Positions 16,261 to 24,288 of a stretch of 64,000 bases of DNA are shown here, one piece after another (position 1 is the stretch's first letter; every line of letters begins with the position of its first letter). The stretch covers positions 1 to 64,000 of the forward strand of contig JAFGWE010000048.1 of assembly GCA_016937345.1 (NCBI GenBank). The letters run 5' to 3'. The notes under the pieces are model-generated. The model searched no databases, was not told the DNA's origin, and worked only from the letters and a program-made list of their open reading frames with translations. The DNA comes from Methanomicrobiaceae archaeon (GTDB taxonomy: Archaea; Halobacteriota; Methanomicrobia; Methanomicrobiales; Methanomicrobiaceae). Position numbers and translations under genes: made by a program.

Positions 16261-18033
16261 ATGATTACACGATACATGCTTGGAAACGAGGCGATAGCAC
16301 ATGCCTGCTGTGAGGCAGACCTCGATTTCGCAAGCGGATATCCGGGCACGCCCTCCTCAGAAGTCATCGATACCTTAAGATTTCAAAAAGAGCGTGATTT
16401 CTATATTGAGTGGTCTGTAAATGAAAAAGTGGCTCTTGAAAACGGTCTCGGGGCTGCCTGGACAGGAGTACGCTCTCTTGTCACAATGAAGCATGTGGGA
16501 CTGAATGTTGCGGCCGACCCTCTTATGACAAGCAGCTATACCGGTATAAAAGGCGGACTTGTAATACTTTCAGCAGACGATCCGTATGCACACAGCTCCC
16601 AAAACGAGCAGGACTCCAGAATTTATGCAAAGTTTGCCAAAATTCCGTGCCTTGACCCGTCAAGTGTTCAGGAAGCACATGACATGATGAAAGGTGCATA
16701 CTCCCTTTCAGAAGAGTTTGCACTCCCTGTCCTCTTCCGCCCGACAACACGCATCTGCCACTCAAAGAGCAATGTAGAACTTGCAGAATGCGGAAACGAA
16801 CACAGAACCGGAAGTTTTGAAAAAGATCCAAAGCAATATGTCGTAATTCCGGTGCACACAAGGATTCTTCACAAAAAACTGAATGAAAAGCAGAATGCAC
16901 TTTCAGAAAAACTTGTTGAGTTAAAACTCAATTTTGCCGAAGTCAGAGGAAAAACAGCTGTAATCACCGGCGGAATCGCTGCTGAATATGTAAGGGAAAT
17001 AATTCCGGATGACGTTTCTTTTGCTAAAATAGGTGCATACCCTATCAATACCGAATGGATAACGGAATTTGTCGCAAAACACGACAAAGTGCTTGTAATA
17101 GAAGAGCTCTCACCTCTAATTGAGGAAGTGGTAAGACAGGCCGCAGAAAAAACATTAGTATACGGAAAAATTAACGGATGCGTTCCTTACGAGGGCGAAC
17201 TTGACCCTGCATCGGTTGCGCTCTGCTTTGAAAAGGCGGGATTTGCAGCAAAAAAAAGCTATAAGATATCCGAACCTGTTCAAAACCTTCCTCCAAGGCC
17301 CCCGATTCTCTGTGCAGGATGCGGTCACCGTGCAGTATTTTATGCAATGAAAAAGGTGTTCGGCAAAAATGCAATATATCCTTCAGACATCGGGTGCTAC
17401 ACACTCGGAATCCAGCTTGGAACAGTTGACACCACAATATGCATGGGTGCATCCATAACAGTCGGAAGCGGCATTGCACACTCCGGTGAGAAAAATGATG
17501 TTGTATGCACAATCGGCGATTCAACGTTTCTTCACACCGGAATTCAGGGTCTCTTAAACGCGGCATACAACGGCGCCAATATGACGGTTGTAATACTTGA
17601 CAACAGGATTACGGCAATGACAGGTCATCAGCCAAACCCGAATACGGGAATTACCGCACAGGGTGCATTATCCCCGGTAATCTCACTTGAGGCGATCTGC
17701 CGTTCATGCGGTGTGGCATTTGTTGAAGTTATCGATCCTTACGATCTGACATCAATGCTTACTGCCTTAAAGTCCGCAAAAGAGACAAAGGGTGTTAAGG
17801 TAATTATTGCCCGCCAGCCCTGTGTTATTGCAGCAAGAAGGGCAGGAATTAAAAGAAGACCACTTCAGGTAAAAACAGATGCCTGCATCGGCTGCGGTGC
17901 ATGTGTTAAATTCGGATGCCCTGCAATAGAGTTCTATTCTGACAAGGCATCCATAAACGAACTCTGCTCAGGATGCGGAGTCTGTGCAGATATCTGCCCG
18001 AAAGGTGCGATAATCCCGGAGGTTAAAAAATGA
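16261..18033 (+). CDS. iorA: Indolepyruvate ferredoxin oxidoreductase, alpha subunit
   Basis: Catalytic subunit (590 aa) that oxidatively decarboxylates aryl 2-oxoacids (indolepyruvate, phenylpyruvate) to aryl-acetyl-CoA, reducing ferredoxin, or the reverse. The N-terminal half holds the pyrimidine-binding domain (FASGYPGTPSSEV). The TPP domain starts at ILCAGCGHRAVFYA and includes GDSTFLHTG. The last 55 residues carry two four-cysteine clusters (CIGCGACVKFGCP and CSGCGVCADICP) for two [4Fe-4S]. Length matches the family. The stop overlaps the iorB start in ATGA. Confidence 0.95.
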   Translation: MITRYMLGNEAIAHACCEADLDFASGYPGTPSSEVIDTLRFQKERDFYIEWSVNEKVALENGLGAAWTGVRSLVTMKHVGLNVAADPLMTSSYTGIKGGLVILSADDPYAHSSQNEQDSRIYAKFAKIPCLDPSSVQEAHDMMKGAYSLSEEFALPVLFRPTTRICHSKSNVELAECGNEHRTGSFEKDPKQYVVIPVHTRILHKKLNEKQNALSEKLVELKLNFAEVRGKTAVITGGIAAEYVREIIPDDVSFAKIGAYPINTEWITEFVAKHDKVLVIEELSPLIEEVVRQAAEKTLVYGKINGCVPYEGELDPASVALCFEKAGFAAKKSYKISEPVQNLPPRPPILCAGCGHRAVFYAMKKVFGKNAIYPSDIGCYTLGIQLGTVDTTICMGASITVGSGIAHSGEKNDVVCTIGDSTFLHTGIQGLLNAAYNGANMTVVILDNRITAMTGHQPNPNTGITAQGALSPVISLEAICRSCGVAFVEVIDPYDLTSMLTALKSAKETKGVKVIIARQPCVIAARRAGIKRRPLQVKTDACIGCGACVKFGCPAIEFYSDKASINELCSGCGVCADICPKGAIIPEVKK

Positions 18034-18608
18034 AAGATAGCTTTGACCTGATGATTGTCGGAGTCGGCGGCCAGGGAACAATTCTTGCCTCAAATGTAAT
18101 AGGGGAAGCCTGCCTTATTGAAAACCGGGAGGTAAGATCAGCAGAGACTCACGGAATGTCACAGAGAGGCGGTTCGGTTGAGACACACATCAGAATTGAC
18201 GGTATATACGGACCCTTGATCTCCCCCGGACAGGCTGATCTGATTATTTCATTTGACCTTTTAGAAGCACTGAGATACCGCCATTTTCTAAAAGATGACG
18301 GAATTATTGTTTCTGCAAAAGGTATTGTTGTACCGGTATCGGCATTTCAGAATAATCTTGAAATTCCATCCGAGAAATGGGTGGCAGATAAGCTTTCAGA
18401 TGTAAAACTTATGACTCTGGATGCCGAAAGAATTGCACTTGAAGCAGGAAATATTCTCTCACAGAATATCGTGATGCTTGGTGCGGCATCACAGCATATT
18501 CCGTTAAAGAAGGATTCTCTCCTTGAGGCTGTAAGAAGGCTTGTCCCAAAAAAGACAACAGAGATAAACGAAAACGCTTTTCTTATGGGATACGCCGAGG
18601 GAGTCTGA
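18030..18608 (+). CDS. iorB: Indolepyruvate ferredoxin oxidoreductase, beta subunit
   Basis: A 192-aa gamma/beta-type subunit of the IorAB oxidoreductase. It begins with the conserved VGVGGQGTILASNVIGEA motif and has the HGMSQRGGSVETHIRI segment typical of the family. It overlaps iorA by 4 nt, indicating translational coupling and a 1:1 complex. Confidence 0.94.
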   Translation: MKDSFDLMIVGVGGQGTILASNVIGEACLIENREVRSAETHGMSQRGGSVETHIRIDGIYGPLISPGQADLIISFDLLEALRYRHFLKDDGIIVSAKGIVVPVSAFQNNLEIPSEKWVADKLSDVKLMTLDAERIALEAGNILSQNIVMLGAASQHIPLKKDSLLEAVRRLVPKKTTEINENAFLMGYAEGV

Positions 18609-18740
18609 AAAAACGGATCAAAAATTATTATTCATACTTCATTCTTTTCAGATTTTTTAATATCCGGAAATATTATTAGAAAATGATAATGCACTGCGAA
18701 CAGTTAAAAGCAAGCATATGAATATATTTAATACAATAAA

Positions 18741-18941
18741 ATGACTGAAAAAATGATTTACGGAGGAGCTATTCTTTCCGGCGTAAGCATTATAATATCA
18801 GGAATACTGATTGCATCCGCAATGCTGGCCATGAATTCAGGGAGAGATCCGGGAAACAGCATATTCATTCTTCCTTTTATGGCTGTAATACTGGTTGCAG
18901 GAATTGTTGCAATAATATACGGTTCACGTGAAGAAGAATAA
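18741..18941 (+). CDS. Small two-helix membrane protein
   Basis: A 66-aa protein consisting of two hydrophobic helices (residues 8-30 and 42-61) joined by a short polar loop, ending in SREEE. No family recognised. Its stop lies 6 nt before the nitrilase-family gene and the three genes 18741-20513 run closely spaced, so they are probably one transcript. Confidence 0.65.
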   Translation: MTEKMIYGGAILSGVSIIISGILIASAMLAMNSGRDPGNSIFILPFMAVILVAGIVAIIYGSREEE

Positions 18942-18947
18942 ATTACA

Positions 18948-19745
18948 ATGCCTAAAATAAAACTCTGTTTTGCCCAGACAAATCCTGTCAGGGAATCTCC
19001 TGAAAAAAATTTAAAAACAGCATTTTTACTTGCAGAAGAGGCAGCAGATGCCGGCTCAGATATGATTATTTTTCCGGAGCAGTCTGCAACGGGCTGGAAT
19101 CCCGCATCTCAGGAATATCTTTCCGATGAAAACGGATTTATTCCAGAATCCTTCAGAAAGGCTGCTGCAGAAAATAACATTGCAGTACTGGGATCATTCA
19201 GGGAAATTTCAAACGATAAACCAAAAAATACCGCGGTTTTTTATGACAACTGCGGAAATCTTCTTGCAAAATATTCAAAAATTCATCTTTTCAATCCCGG
19301 AGGCGAAAACAAATGCTTTTCATGCGGAAACAAGCCTTCTGCCTTCACTTATATGGGAGTGAAATTCGGACTTGCAATCTGCTACGACCTGAGATTTTCA
19401 GAGATATTTACTTACTACGCAAAAGAAGGCTGTGAATGCGTAATTGTTCAGGCTTCATGGCCTGATGCCAGAATGAAGCACTGGAATTTATTCATTCACT
19501 CCCGTGCTGTTGAAAATCAGTATTATGTTGCGGGAGTTAATCCAACAGGCTTAACAGACGTTGAAATTTATTCAGGAGGATCCGTTCTCGCATCACCTTT
19601 TGGTGATACAGTTATGCAGGCCGGTGATAAACCCGGCCTTTTTTATGCCGAAATTGACACATCACTGGTATATGAGGCAAGAAAAAGCCTTCATTCACTT
19701 TCAGACCGCAGGGATGACTTATACATAGGATGGCACAGAAAATAA
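18948..19745 (+). CDS. Carbon-nitrogen hydrolase (nitrilase family amidase)
   Basis: A 265-aa cytoplasmic amidase of the nitrilase superfamily. The catalytic triad is visible: Glu44 in FPEQSATG, Lys111 in YSKIHLF and Cys145 in AICYDLRF. The region around Cys resembles omega-amidases (YafV/Nit2), which hydrolyse 2-oxoglutaramate-type amides; the substrate is an inference. It sits in a probable operon with a small membrane protein before it and a YdjM-like protein 12 nt after it. Confidence 0.88.
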   Translation: MPKIKLCFAQTNPVRESPEKNLKTAFLLAEEAADAGSDMIIFPEQSATGWNPASQEYLSDENGFIPESFRKAAAENNIAVLGSFREISNDKPKNTAVFYDNCGNLLAKYSKIHLFNPGGENKCFSCGNKPSAFTYMGVKFGLAICYDLRFSEIFTYYAKEGCECVIVQASWPDARMKHWNLFIHSRAVENQYYVAGVNPTGLTDVEIYSGGSVLASPFGDTVMQAGDKPGLFYAEIDTSLVYEARKSLHSLSDRRDDLYIGWHRK

Positions 19746-19757
19746 TTTTCTGACATT

Positions 19758-20513
19758 ATGAGAGGAGAAACACATGTTTTTTACAGTCTCCTGTCAGCAG
19801 CGATCCTCTTCCCGTTCTTTTCGGCCTCAGGGAACCCGGTATTTCTTCTCCTGGCTGCAGCAGGGATTTTTATCGGCTCGCTCGCACCGGATGCCGACTG
19901 CGCAGATTCGGCAATAATGCACGGCCTTTTGGGCGGCAGCGGCAGAATCAGAACAATAAGGCGGCACACAATCCTCATTCTTCCGTTCTTTGGATATATT
20001 ATAAGGTATTTTGTCTATTATCCGGTATCCTTTCTTGTGTTTTTGGCGACACTCGGAAAGGTGAAGCCAAAACACAGGGGGCTTTTGCATTCTTTTTTCG
20101 GTATCGCGGTTGCATCCGTACTTCTTCTGGCTTATCTGACAATTATAATAAGTCTTTTAATCAGACCTCTGTCAGCAGAGAGCTTAGGGGTTTTATTAAA
20201 TTCTGCAATAATTCTTTGTGCCGGCGTTTTTGCCGGATCTTTTATGCATCTCCTGGAGGATTCCTGCACCCACAGCGGTGTTTTCTGGCTTTTTCCATTT
20301 AAAAATACGAAAATCTCCGGAACACTTACACCCGGGGGAAGAAGGAACTGGATAATATTACTAACTCTTGGATCAGCAGCTCTGATCTCCCTTTATTTGA
20401 GTGAGAATAATCAGGGTTCACAGCCACTTCAGAGCATAATGCCGGCATTATTATTCTTATCAGCGTGGACAATTGTATTTTTTATCTCAGGTGTTCACAA
20501 AAAAAGTTCATGA
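19758..20513 (+). CDS. YdjM-like (metal-dependent hydrolase) membrane protein
   Basis: A 251-aa protein with five or six transmembrane segments of the YdjM/PF04307 group. The N-terminal THVFYSLLSAA, the acidic motif GSLAPDADCADS and HRGLLHSFFG supply His/Asp residues that could bind metal near the membrane. Enzymatic activity has not been shown for most members. The stop codon lies inside an inverted repeat (20509-20528) that precedes thrC. Confidence 0.82.
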   Translation: MRGETHVFYSLLSAAILFPFFSASGNPVFLLLAAAGIFIGSLAPDADCADSAIMHGLLGGSGRIRTIRRHTILILPFFGYIIRYFVYYPVSFLVFLATLGKVKPKHRGLLHSFFGIAVASVLLLAYLTIIISLLIRPLSAESLGVLLNSAIILCAGVFAGSFMHLLEDSCTHSGVFWLFPFKNTKISGTLTPGGRRNWIILLTLGSAALISLYLSENNQGSQPLQSIMPALLFLSAWTIVFFISGVHKKSS

Positions 20514-20540
20514 AATAAATGTTTCATGCACTGTTTCATG
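20509..20540. promoter_or_regulatory. Possible operator upstream of thrC (three TTTCATG half-sites)
   Basis: CATGAAA (20509-20515) and TTTCATG (20522-20528) form a perfect 7-bp inverted repeat with a 6-nt spacer. A further direct copy TTTCATG lies at 20534-20540. The group sits 27-60 nt upstream of the thrC TATA box, overlapping the preceding stop codon. Confidence 0.35.
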
Positions 20541-20566
20541 TACATCAGAGTGCTCATATCCATCAT

Positions 20567-20574
20567 CTATAACT
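20567..20574 (+). promoter_or_regulatory. TATA-like element for thrC
   Basis: CTATAACT is centred about 29 nt before ATG 20600, with no Shine-Dalgarno sequence before the ATG. Confidence 0.4.
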
Positions 20575-20599
20575 TCTCTGCGAGCACAAATTCTTAATC

Positions 20600-21802
20600 A
20601 TGTTTCGTCTTGTCTGTGTGAACTGTGGCGCAGAATACGACCAGAATGAGATAATATACAGATGCAAAAGCTGCAATCATCTGCTGACCGTAAAATACGA
20701 CCTGGATTCACTGAATATATCACGCGATGAATGGGATAAAAGACCGCTTCGCCTTTGGAAATACAGAGAGCTTCTGCCAGTTGCAGGTGAGCCCGTTTCA
20801 CTTCAGGAGGGGGGAACTCCCCTTTACCATCTCAAAAAAATCGGAGAGGAGCTGGGCTTAAAAAATCTCTATGCAAAGCATGAGGGAATGAACCCTTCCG
20901 GATCATTTAAGGACAGGGGGATGACAGTCGGCGTCTCAATGGCAATTCAGCTCGGAATGAAAACCGTTGCCTGTGCAAGCACGGGAAACACATCAGCAAG
21001 CCTTGCAGTATACGCTGCAAAGGCAGGAATTCCTTCAGTTGTTCTTCTTCCGGCAGGAAAGGTTGCTCTTGGCAAAGTGGCACAGGCCTTAATGCACGGC
21101 GCAAAAGTCATTGCAATAAGAGGCAACTTTGACCAGGCCCTGGAGATGGTCCATGACCTCTGCATCTCAGAAGGTCTCTACCTTTTAAACTCCGTAAACC
21201 CCTACCGCCTTGAAGGCCAGAAGACAATCGGATTTGAAGCCGTTGATCAGCTGGGCTGTGTTCCTGACAGGTTTGTTCTTCCGGTCGGAAACGCAGGAAA
21301 CATATCTGCGGTCTACAAAGGGCTTTTGGAATATCAGGCTCTCGGATTCACAGATTCCCTTCCGAAGATGACAGGCGTTCAGGCAGAAGGTGCAAGTCCG
21401 GTTGTTGATGCAATAAGAAAGAACCTGGACGTGCTTGTTCCGGAAAAGAACCCTGAGACTATCGCAACCGCAATCAGAATAGGCGCACCTGTAAACGCTG
21501 AAAAGGCACTGACAGCCATCAGAATGACAGGCGGCTGTGCACTCTCGGTAACCGATGATGAGATACTTGCAATGCAGAGAGATCTTGCACAAAAAGAGGG
21601 TGTTGGTGTTGAGCCGGCATCCGCTGCATCAGTTGCGGGCATTAAAAAGATGGCAGAAGAGGGCCTTTTGGACAGGGATGAAAAGATTGTGTGTGTGGTC
21701 ACAGGGCACCTTTTAAAAGACCCTGAAACAGTGATAAAACAATGCAAACCCCCCATAGAGATAGATGCAAATATAGAATCGCTTCTCTCTGTATTGCGCT
21801 GA
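20600..21802 (+). CDS. thrC: Threonine synthase
   Basis: PLP enzyme (400 aa) converting O-phosphohomoserine to threonine. An N-terminal zinc ribbon (Cys6, Cys9, Cys22, Cys25) is followed by the fold-type II PLP domain, with Lys104 in SGSFKDRGM forming the Schiff base and VGNAGNIS binding the phosphate. The length and ribbon are those of archaeal threonine synthases. The 3' end overlaps the next gene by 61 nt in another frame. Confidence 0.95.
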   Translation: MFRLVCVNCGAEYDQNEIIYRCKSCNHLLTVKYDLDSLNISRDEWDKRPLRLWKYRELLPVAGEPVSLQEGGTPLYHLKKIGEELGLKNLYAKHEGMNPSGSFKDRGMTVGVSMAIQLGMKTVACASTGNTSASLAVYAAKAGIPSVVLLPAGKVALGKVAQALMHGAKVIAIRGNFDQALEMVHDLCISEGLYLLNSVNPYRLEGQKTIGFEAVDQLGCVPDRFVLPVGNAGNISAVYKGLLEYQALGFTDSLPKMTGVQAEGASPVVDAIRKNLDVLVPEKNPETIATAIRIGAPVNAEKALTAIRMTGGCALSVTDDEILAMQRDLAQKEGVGVEPASAASVAGIKKMAEEGLLDRDEKIVCVVTGHLLKDPETVIKQCKPPIEIDANIESLLSVLR

Positions 21803-22377
21803 TAATTTTATCAGCCTCTGTCGTTTTTTCCGTATCCGGACTTAATGCACATTATTACGTTTATGACAATGCAACAGGCTACCATGCCGCTGTTGAAATT
21901 GAGGATTGCGAGAGTTATGAGTTTATACAGCCGGGAGTTCTGGGCGAAAAAATACCTCTGCAGGTCTCAAATATAACTCTTTATAAAAGCACAGGTTCAA
22001 ACGCGACTTTTGAGGATAAGGGCCGCAGCATTTCATTTGAGAAGGGAAACTATACAGCAGCCTACGATGCAGAGCTTAAAAACAAAGATTTCCAGGTGAT
22101 TCTAAGCAGTCCTTATAATGTGACCCTTTATCTTCCCCAGGGCTATGATGTAAAAAATCCCCTCCTGGGAATGGTAAGCACAGGCGGTATAGTAAGCACT
22201 ATAGAAGACGGGGATAACGAAACCATCACAATTGAATGGACAAAAAAAATGTTCTGTGAGGCAAGGTTTTACGATGCGTTTCAGGTTGAAATTTTAACAA
22301 TATTCGGAACATTCTGGATTGCTCTCGTTGCCGTATTTCTTGTTCCGTATCTTATGACAAGAAAAAAGAAGGAATAG
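21742..22377 (+). CDS. DUF5803-like exported membrane protein
   Basis: A 211-aa protein. A signal segment or first helix covers residues 12-33, then an extracellular beta-rich domain with several N-x-T/S sites, then a C-terminal helix (ILTIFGTFWIALVAVFLVPYL) and a KKKE tail. This layout fits the archaeal DUF5803 family (tentative). ATG 21742 is the only start codon ahead of the signal segment, so the gene begins 61 nt inside thrC, implying coupled expression. Function unknown. Confidence 0.78.
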   Translation: MQTPHRDRCKYRIASLCIALIILSASVVFSVSGLNAHYYVYDNATGYHAAVEIEDCESYEFIQPGVLGEKIPLQVSNITLYKSTGSNATFEDKGRSISFEKGNYTAAYDAELKNKDFQVILSSPYNVTLYLPQGYDVKNPLLGMVSTGGIVSTIEDGDNETITIEWTKKMFCEARFYDAFQVEILTIFGTFWIALVAVFLVPYLMTRKKKE

Positions 22378-22411
22378 AATAAAAAAATGCACTTTTGGTG
22401 CATATATTAAG

Positions 22412-22858
22412 TTAAATTTTTTTTAACTCATTTGAAATGCGGCCGAATAATTCACTGTTTCCGTTTATGTATACAAGATACTGTCCGGCAACAATCAGAT
22501 TTCCGGAACCCTTTAATTTGCCGATTGTTTTAGAGTTGTAAATTTTTATAGCCGCATCCCTAGACTCTTCGGAATCAAAAGCCTGCGTCTCAACTCTTAT
22601 TGTTTCTGTCGGGTCTGCACAGTTATCAGAGATGACATATGTTTTGCCTCCGGCTGCTCCGGGAAGATCTGATAAAGTGTCACTAACACTGCAGACTGAT
22701 AATCCTGCGGCAATAGCTGCATCTTTTACCGGTTCACCCTCAATTATCCGGTAAGGCTGTGCATTATGCATGAATCCCGCAATTCCAATAGGAATCAGGA
22801 TAATTGCTGCCACAAGGATTATGGCTGCAATGGCAATCTCTGTTTTTTCATTCATCAT
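22412..22858 (-). CDS. Small single-helix anchored protein
   Basis: A 148-aa protein with one N-terminal helix (about residues 8-28) and an exterior domain of about 115 residues containing two cysteines (in LSVCSVSD and SDNCADP) that could form a disulfide. No family recognised. The ATG overlaps the stop of the APC transporter (ATGA), making it third gene of the decarboxylase operon; the frame is also open 11 codons upstream. Co-transcription suggests it helps or senses at the transporter (inference). Confidence 0.72.
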   Translation of the reverse strand: MMNEKTEIAIAAIILVAAIILIPIGIAGFMHNAQPYRIIEGEPVKDAAIAAGLSVCSVSDTLSDLPGAAGGKTYVISDNCADPTETIRVETQAFDSEESRDAAIKIYNSKTIGKLKGSGNLIVAGQYLVYINGNSELFGRISNELKKI

Positions 22859-24288
22859 TCCTTCACCTCTGAATGCCCGCCGTTTTTCCACTCAGGCTTT
22901 TTCATCTTTAAAAAAACAAGAGGCGGTGCTGCAAGGATAAATGTGCCAAAAAGAACTGAGGCTACATATCCGAGAACATTGCTGTAGTAGGAAGGCGGCA
23001 TGAGACCTACCGTAAAAGAAAAGGCAATTCCCACAAGTCCGATGCCTCCGACAAGCCATACACCGGCCATTCCTCCCGGGATCTTAAAAGGCCTCGGTGT
23101 GTCAGGCTGACTGTATCGCAGTTTTATAAGAGCCGCAAATACAAGGAAGTAAACTATGCATAAAAGCTCAACAGTCATCGCCGAGAGTATCCAGTAAGCC
23201 TGGTTTACTGACGGCAAAAAGACATAAAGAAGCGAGATTGCAGAGCCTATTAACGCCTGTGTCAGAAGAACTGCAACAGGTGCTCCGTATTTGTTTGTGC
23301 GGTCAAACATCGGCGGCATGTTACCTTCCTCTGCCACGACACCAAGACCTTTGGCAGGGCCGATTAGCCATGCTGCAAGGGATACAACACCACCGATTGT
23401 GATTAAAACAGCCATCGGCCCGACAAGACCGGGCAGACCCGCAGAATCAAAGAAGTACTGAATCGCCTGCATAACACCGGATGCAAGACTAAGTTTGTCT
23501 GCAGGAATAACAAATGCTATTGCAAGAGTTGCTGCAACAGTGCATAAAAATATGATGACAGCAGAAAGCCCTATAGCCTTTGGAAAATCAGTCTGGGGAT
23601 TTCTGACCTCCAGAGCATGAAAACCCGCCATCTCCATACCTGCAAAGAGAAGTATTACTGTTGAGAAGAACGGAAGTGTGCCCAGGTTTATATCAGGGAC
23701 TATTGCACCCGGGGTAAAATCAGGAAGAACAAGGGCCTGCCCTGTTCCAAACCACCATATGCCAAGAAATGTTATCAAAACAGCAGGGATTATACTTCCG
23801 AGAATAACACCAAAGGTGCTCAGTTTAGCAGAAGCATTCTCTCCAAAATAAGCAACTATTGTTGTACCCCAGAATGCTATCATCATTACAGTGAACATAT
23901 AATAGGGGCTGTTTGCAAGCTCAGGCGTTAAGGCAAAAGCAAGTGTTGCGGCGATAAACGAGAGCACAGTAGGGAACCAGACAAGATTATTTGACCATTC
24001 ACAGAAAAGAGCAATAAACCCTTTTTTCTCTCCGAATGCCTGCTTAACCCATGCATAAACACCGCCACCCTCCGGCCAGCCGGTTGCAAGCTCTGCACCT
24101 GCAAGTGATATGGGAATTAAAAACAAGATCGTCCCTATAATGTACCATCCTATGCAGGACCATCCGTAAACTGCCATTGACGGAAAGTTTCTGATGCTTA
24201 GGACTGCTGCCACATTTATCATTGCAAGGGCGAATATTCCAAGATATTTCTTTTTGCCACCCGTTATGACGGCTGTTTCTTCACTCAT
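22855..24288 (-). CDS. APC-superfamily amino acid permease/antiporter
   Basis: A 477-aa membrane transporter with about 12 helices. The N-terminus has the APC motif (ALAMINVAAVLSIRNFPSMA) and the first-helix break, followed by GWPEGGGVYAWV, seen in GadC/glutamate:GABA-type antiporters. ATG 24288 lies 8 nt inside the end of the decarboxylase gene. Pairing with an arginine/lysine-type decarboxylase suggests exchange of a basic amino acid for its decarboxylation product, as in AdiA-AdiC or CadA-CadB; the substrate is inferred from context. Confidence 0.87.
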   Translation of the reverse strand: MSEETAVITGGKKKYLGIFALAMINVAAVLSIRNFPSMAVYGWSCIGWYIIGTILFLIPISLAGAELATGWPEGGGVYAWVKQAFGEKKGFIALFCEWSNNLVWFPTVLSFIAATLAFALTPELANSPYYMFTVMMIAFWGTTIVAYFGENASAKLSTFGVILGSIIPAVLITFLGIWWFGTGQALVLPDFTPGAIVPDINLGTLPFFSTVILLFAGMEMAGFHALEVRNPQTDFPKAIGLSAVIIFLCTVAATLAIAFVIPADKLSLASGVMQAIQYFFDSAGLPGLVGPMAVLITIGGVVSLAAWLIGPAKGLGVVAEEGNMPPMFDRTNKYGAPVAVLLTQALIGSAISLLYVFLPSVNQAYWILSAMTVELLCIVYFLVFAALIKLRYSQPDTPRPFKIPGGMAGVWLVGGIGLVGIAFSFTVGLMPPSYYSNVLGYVASVLFGTFILAAPPLVFLKMKKPEWKNGGHSEVKE

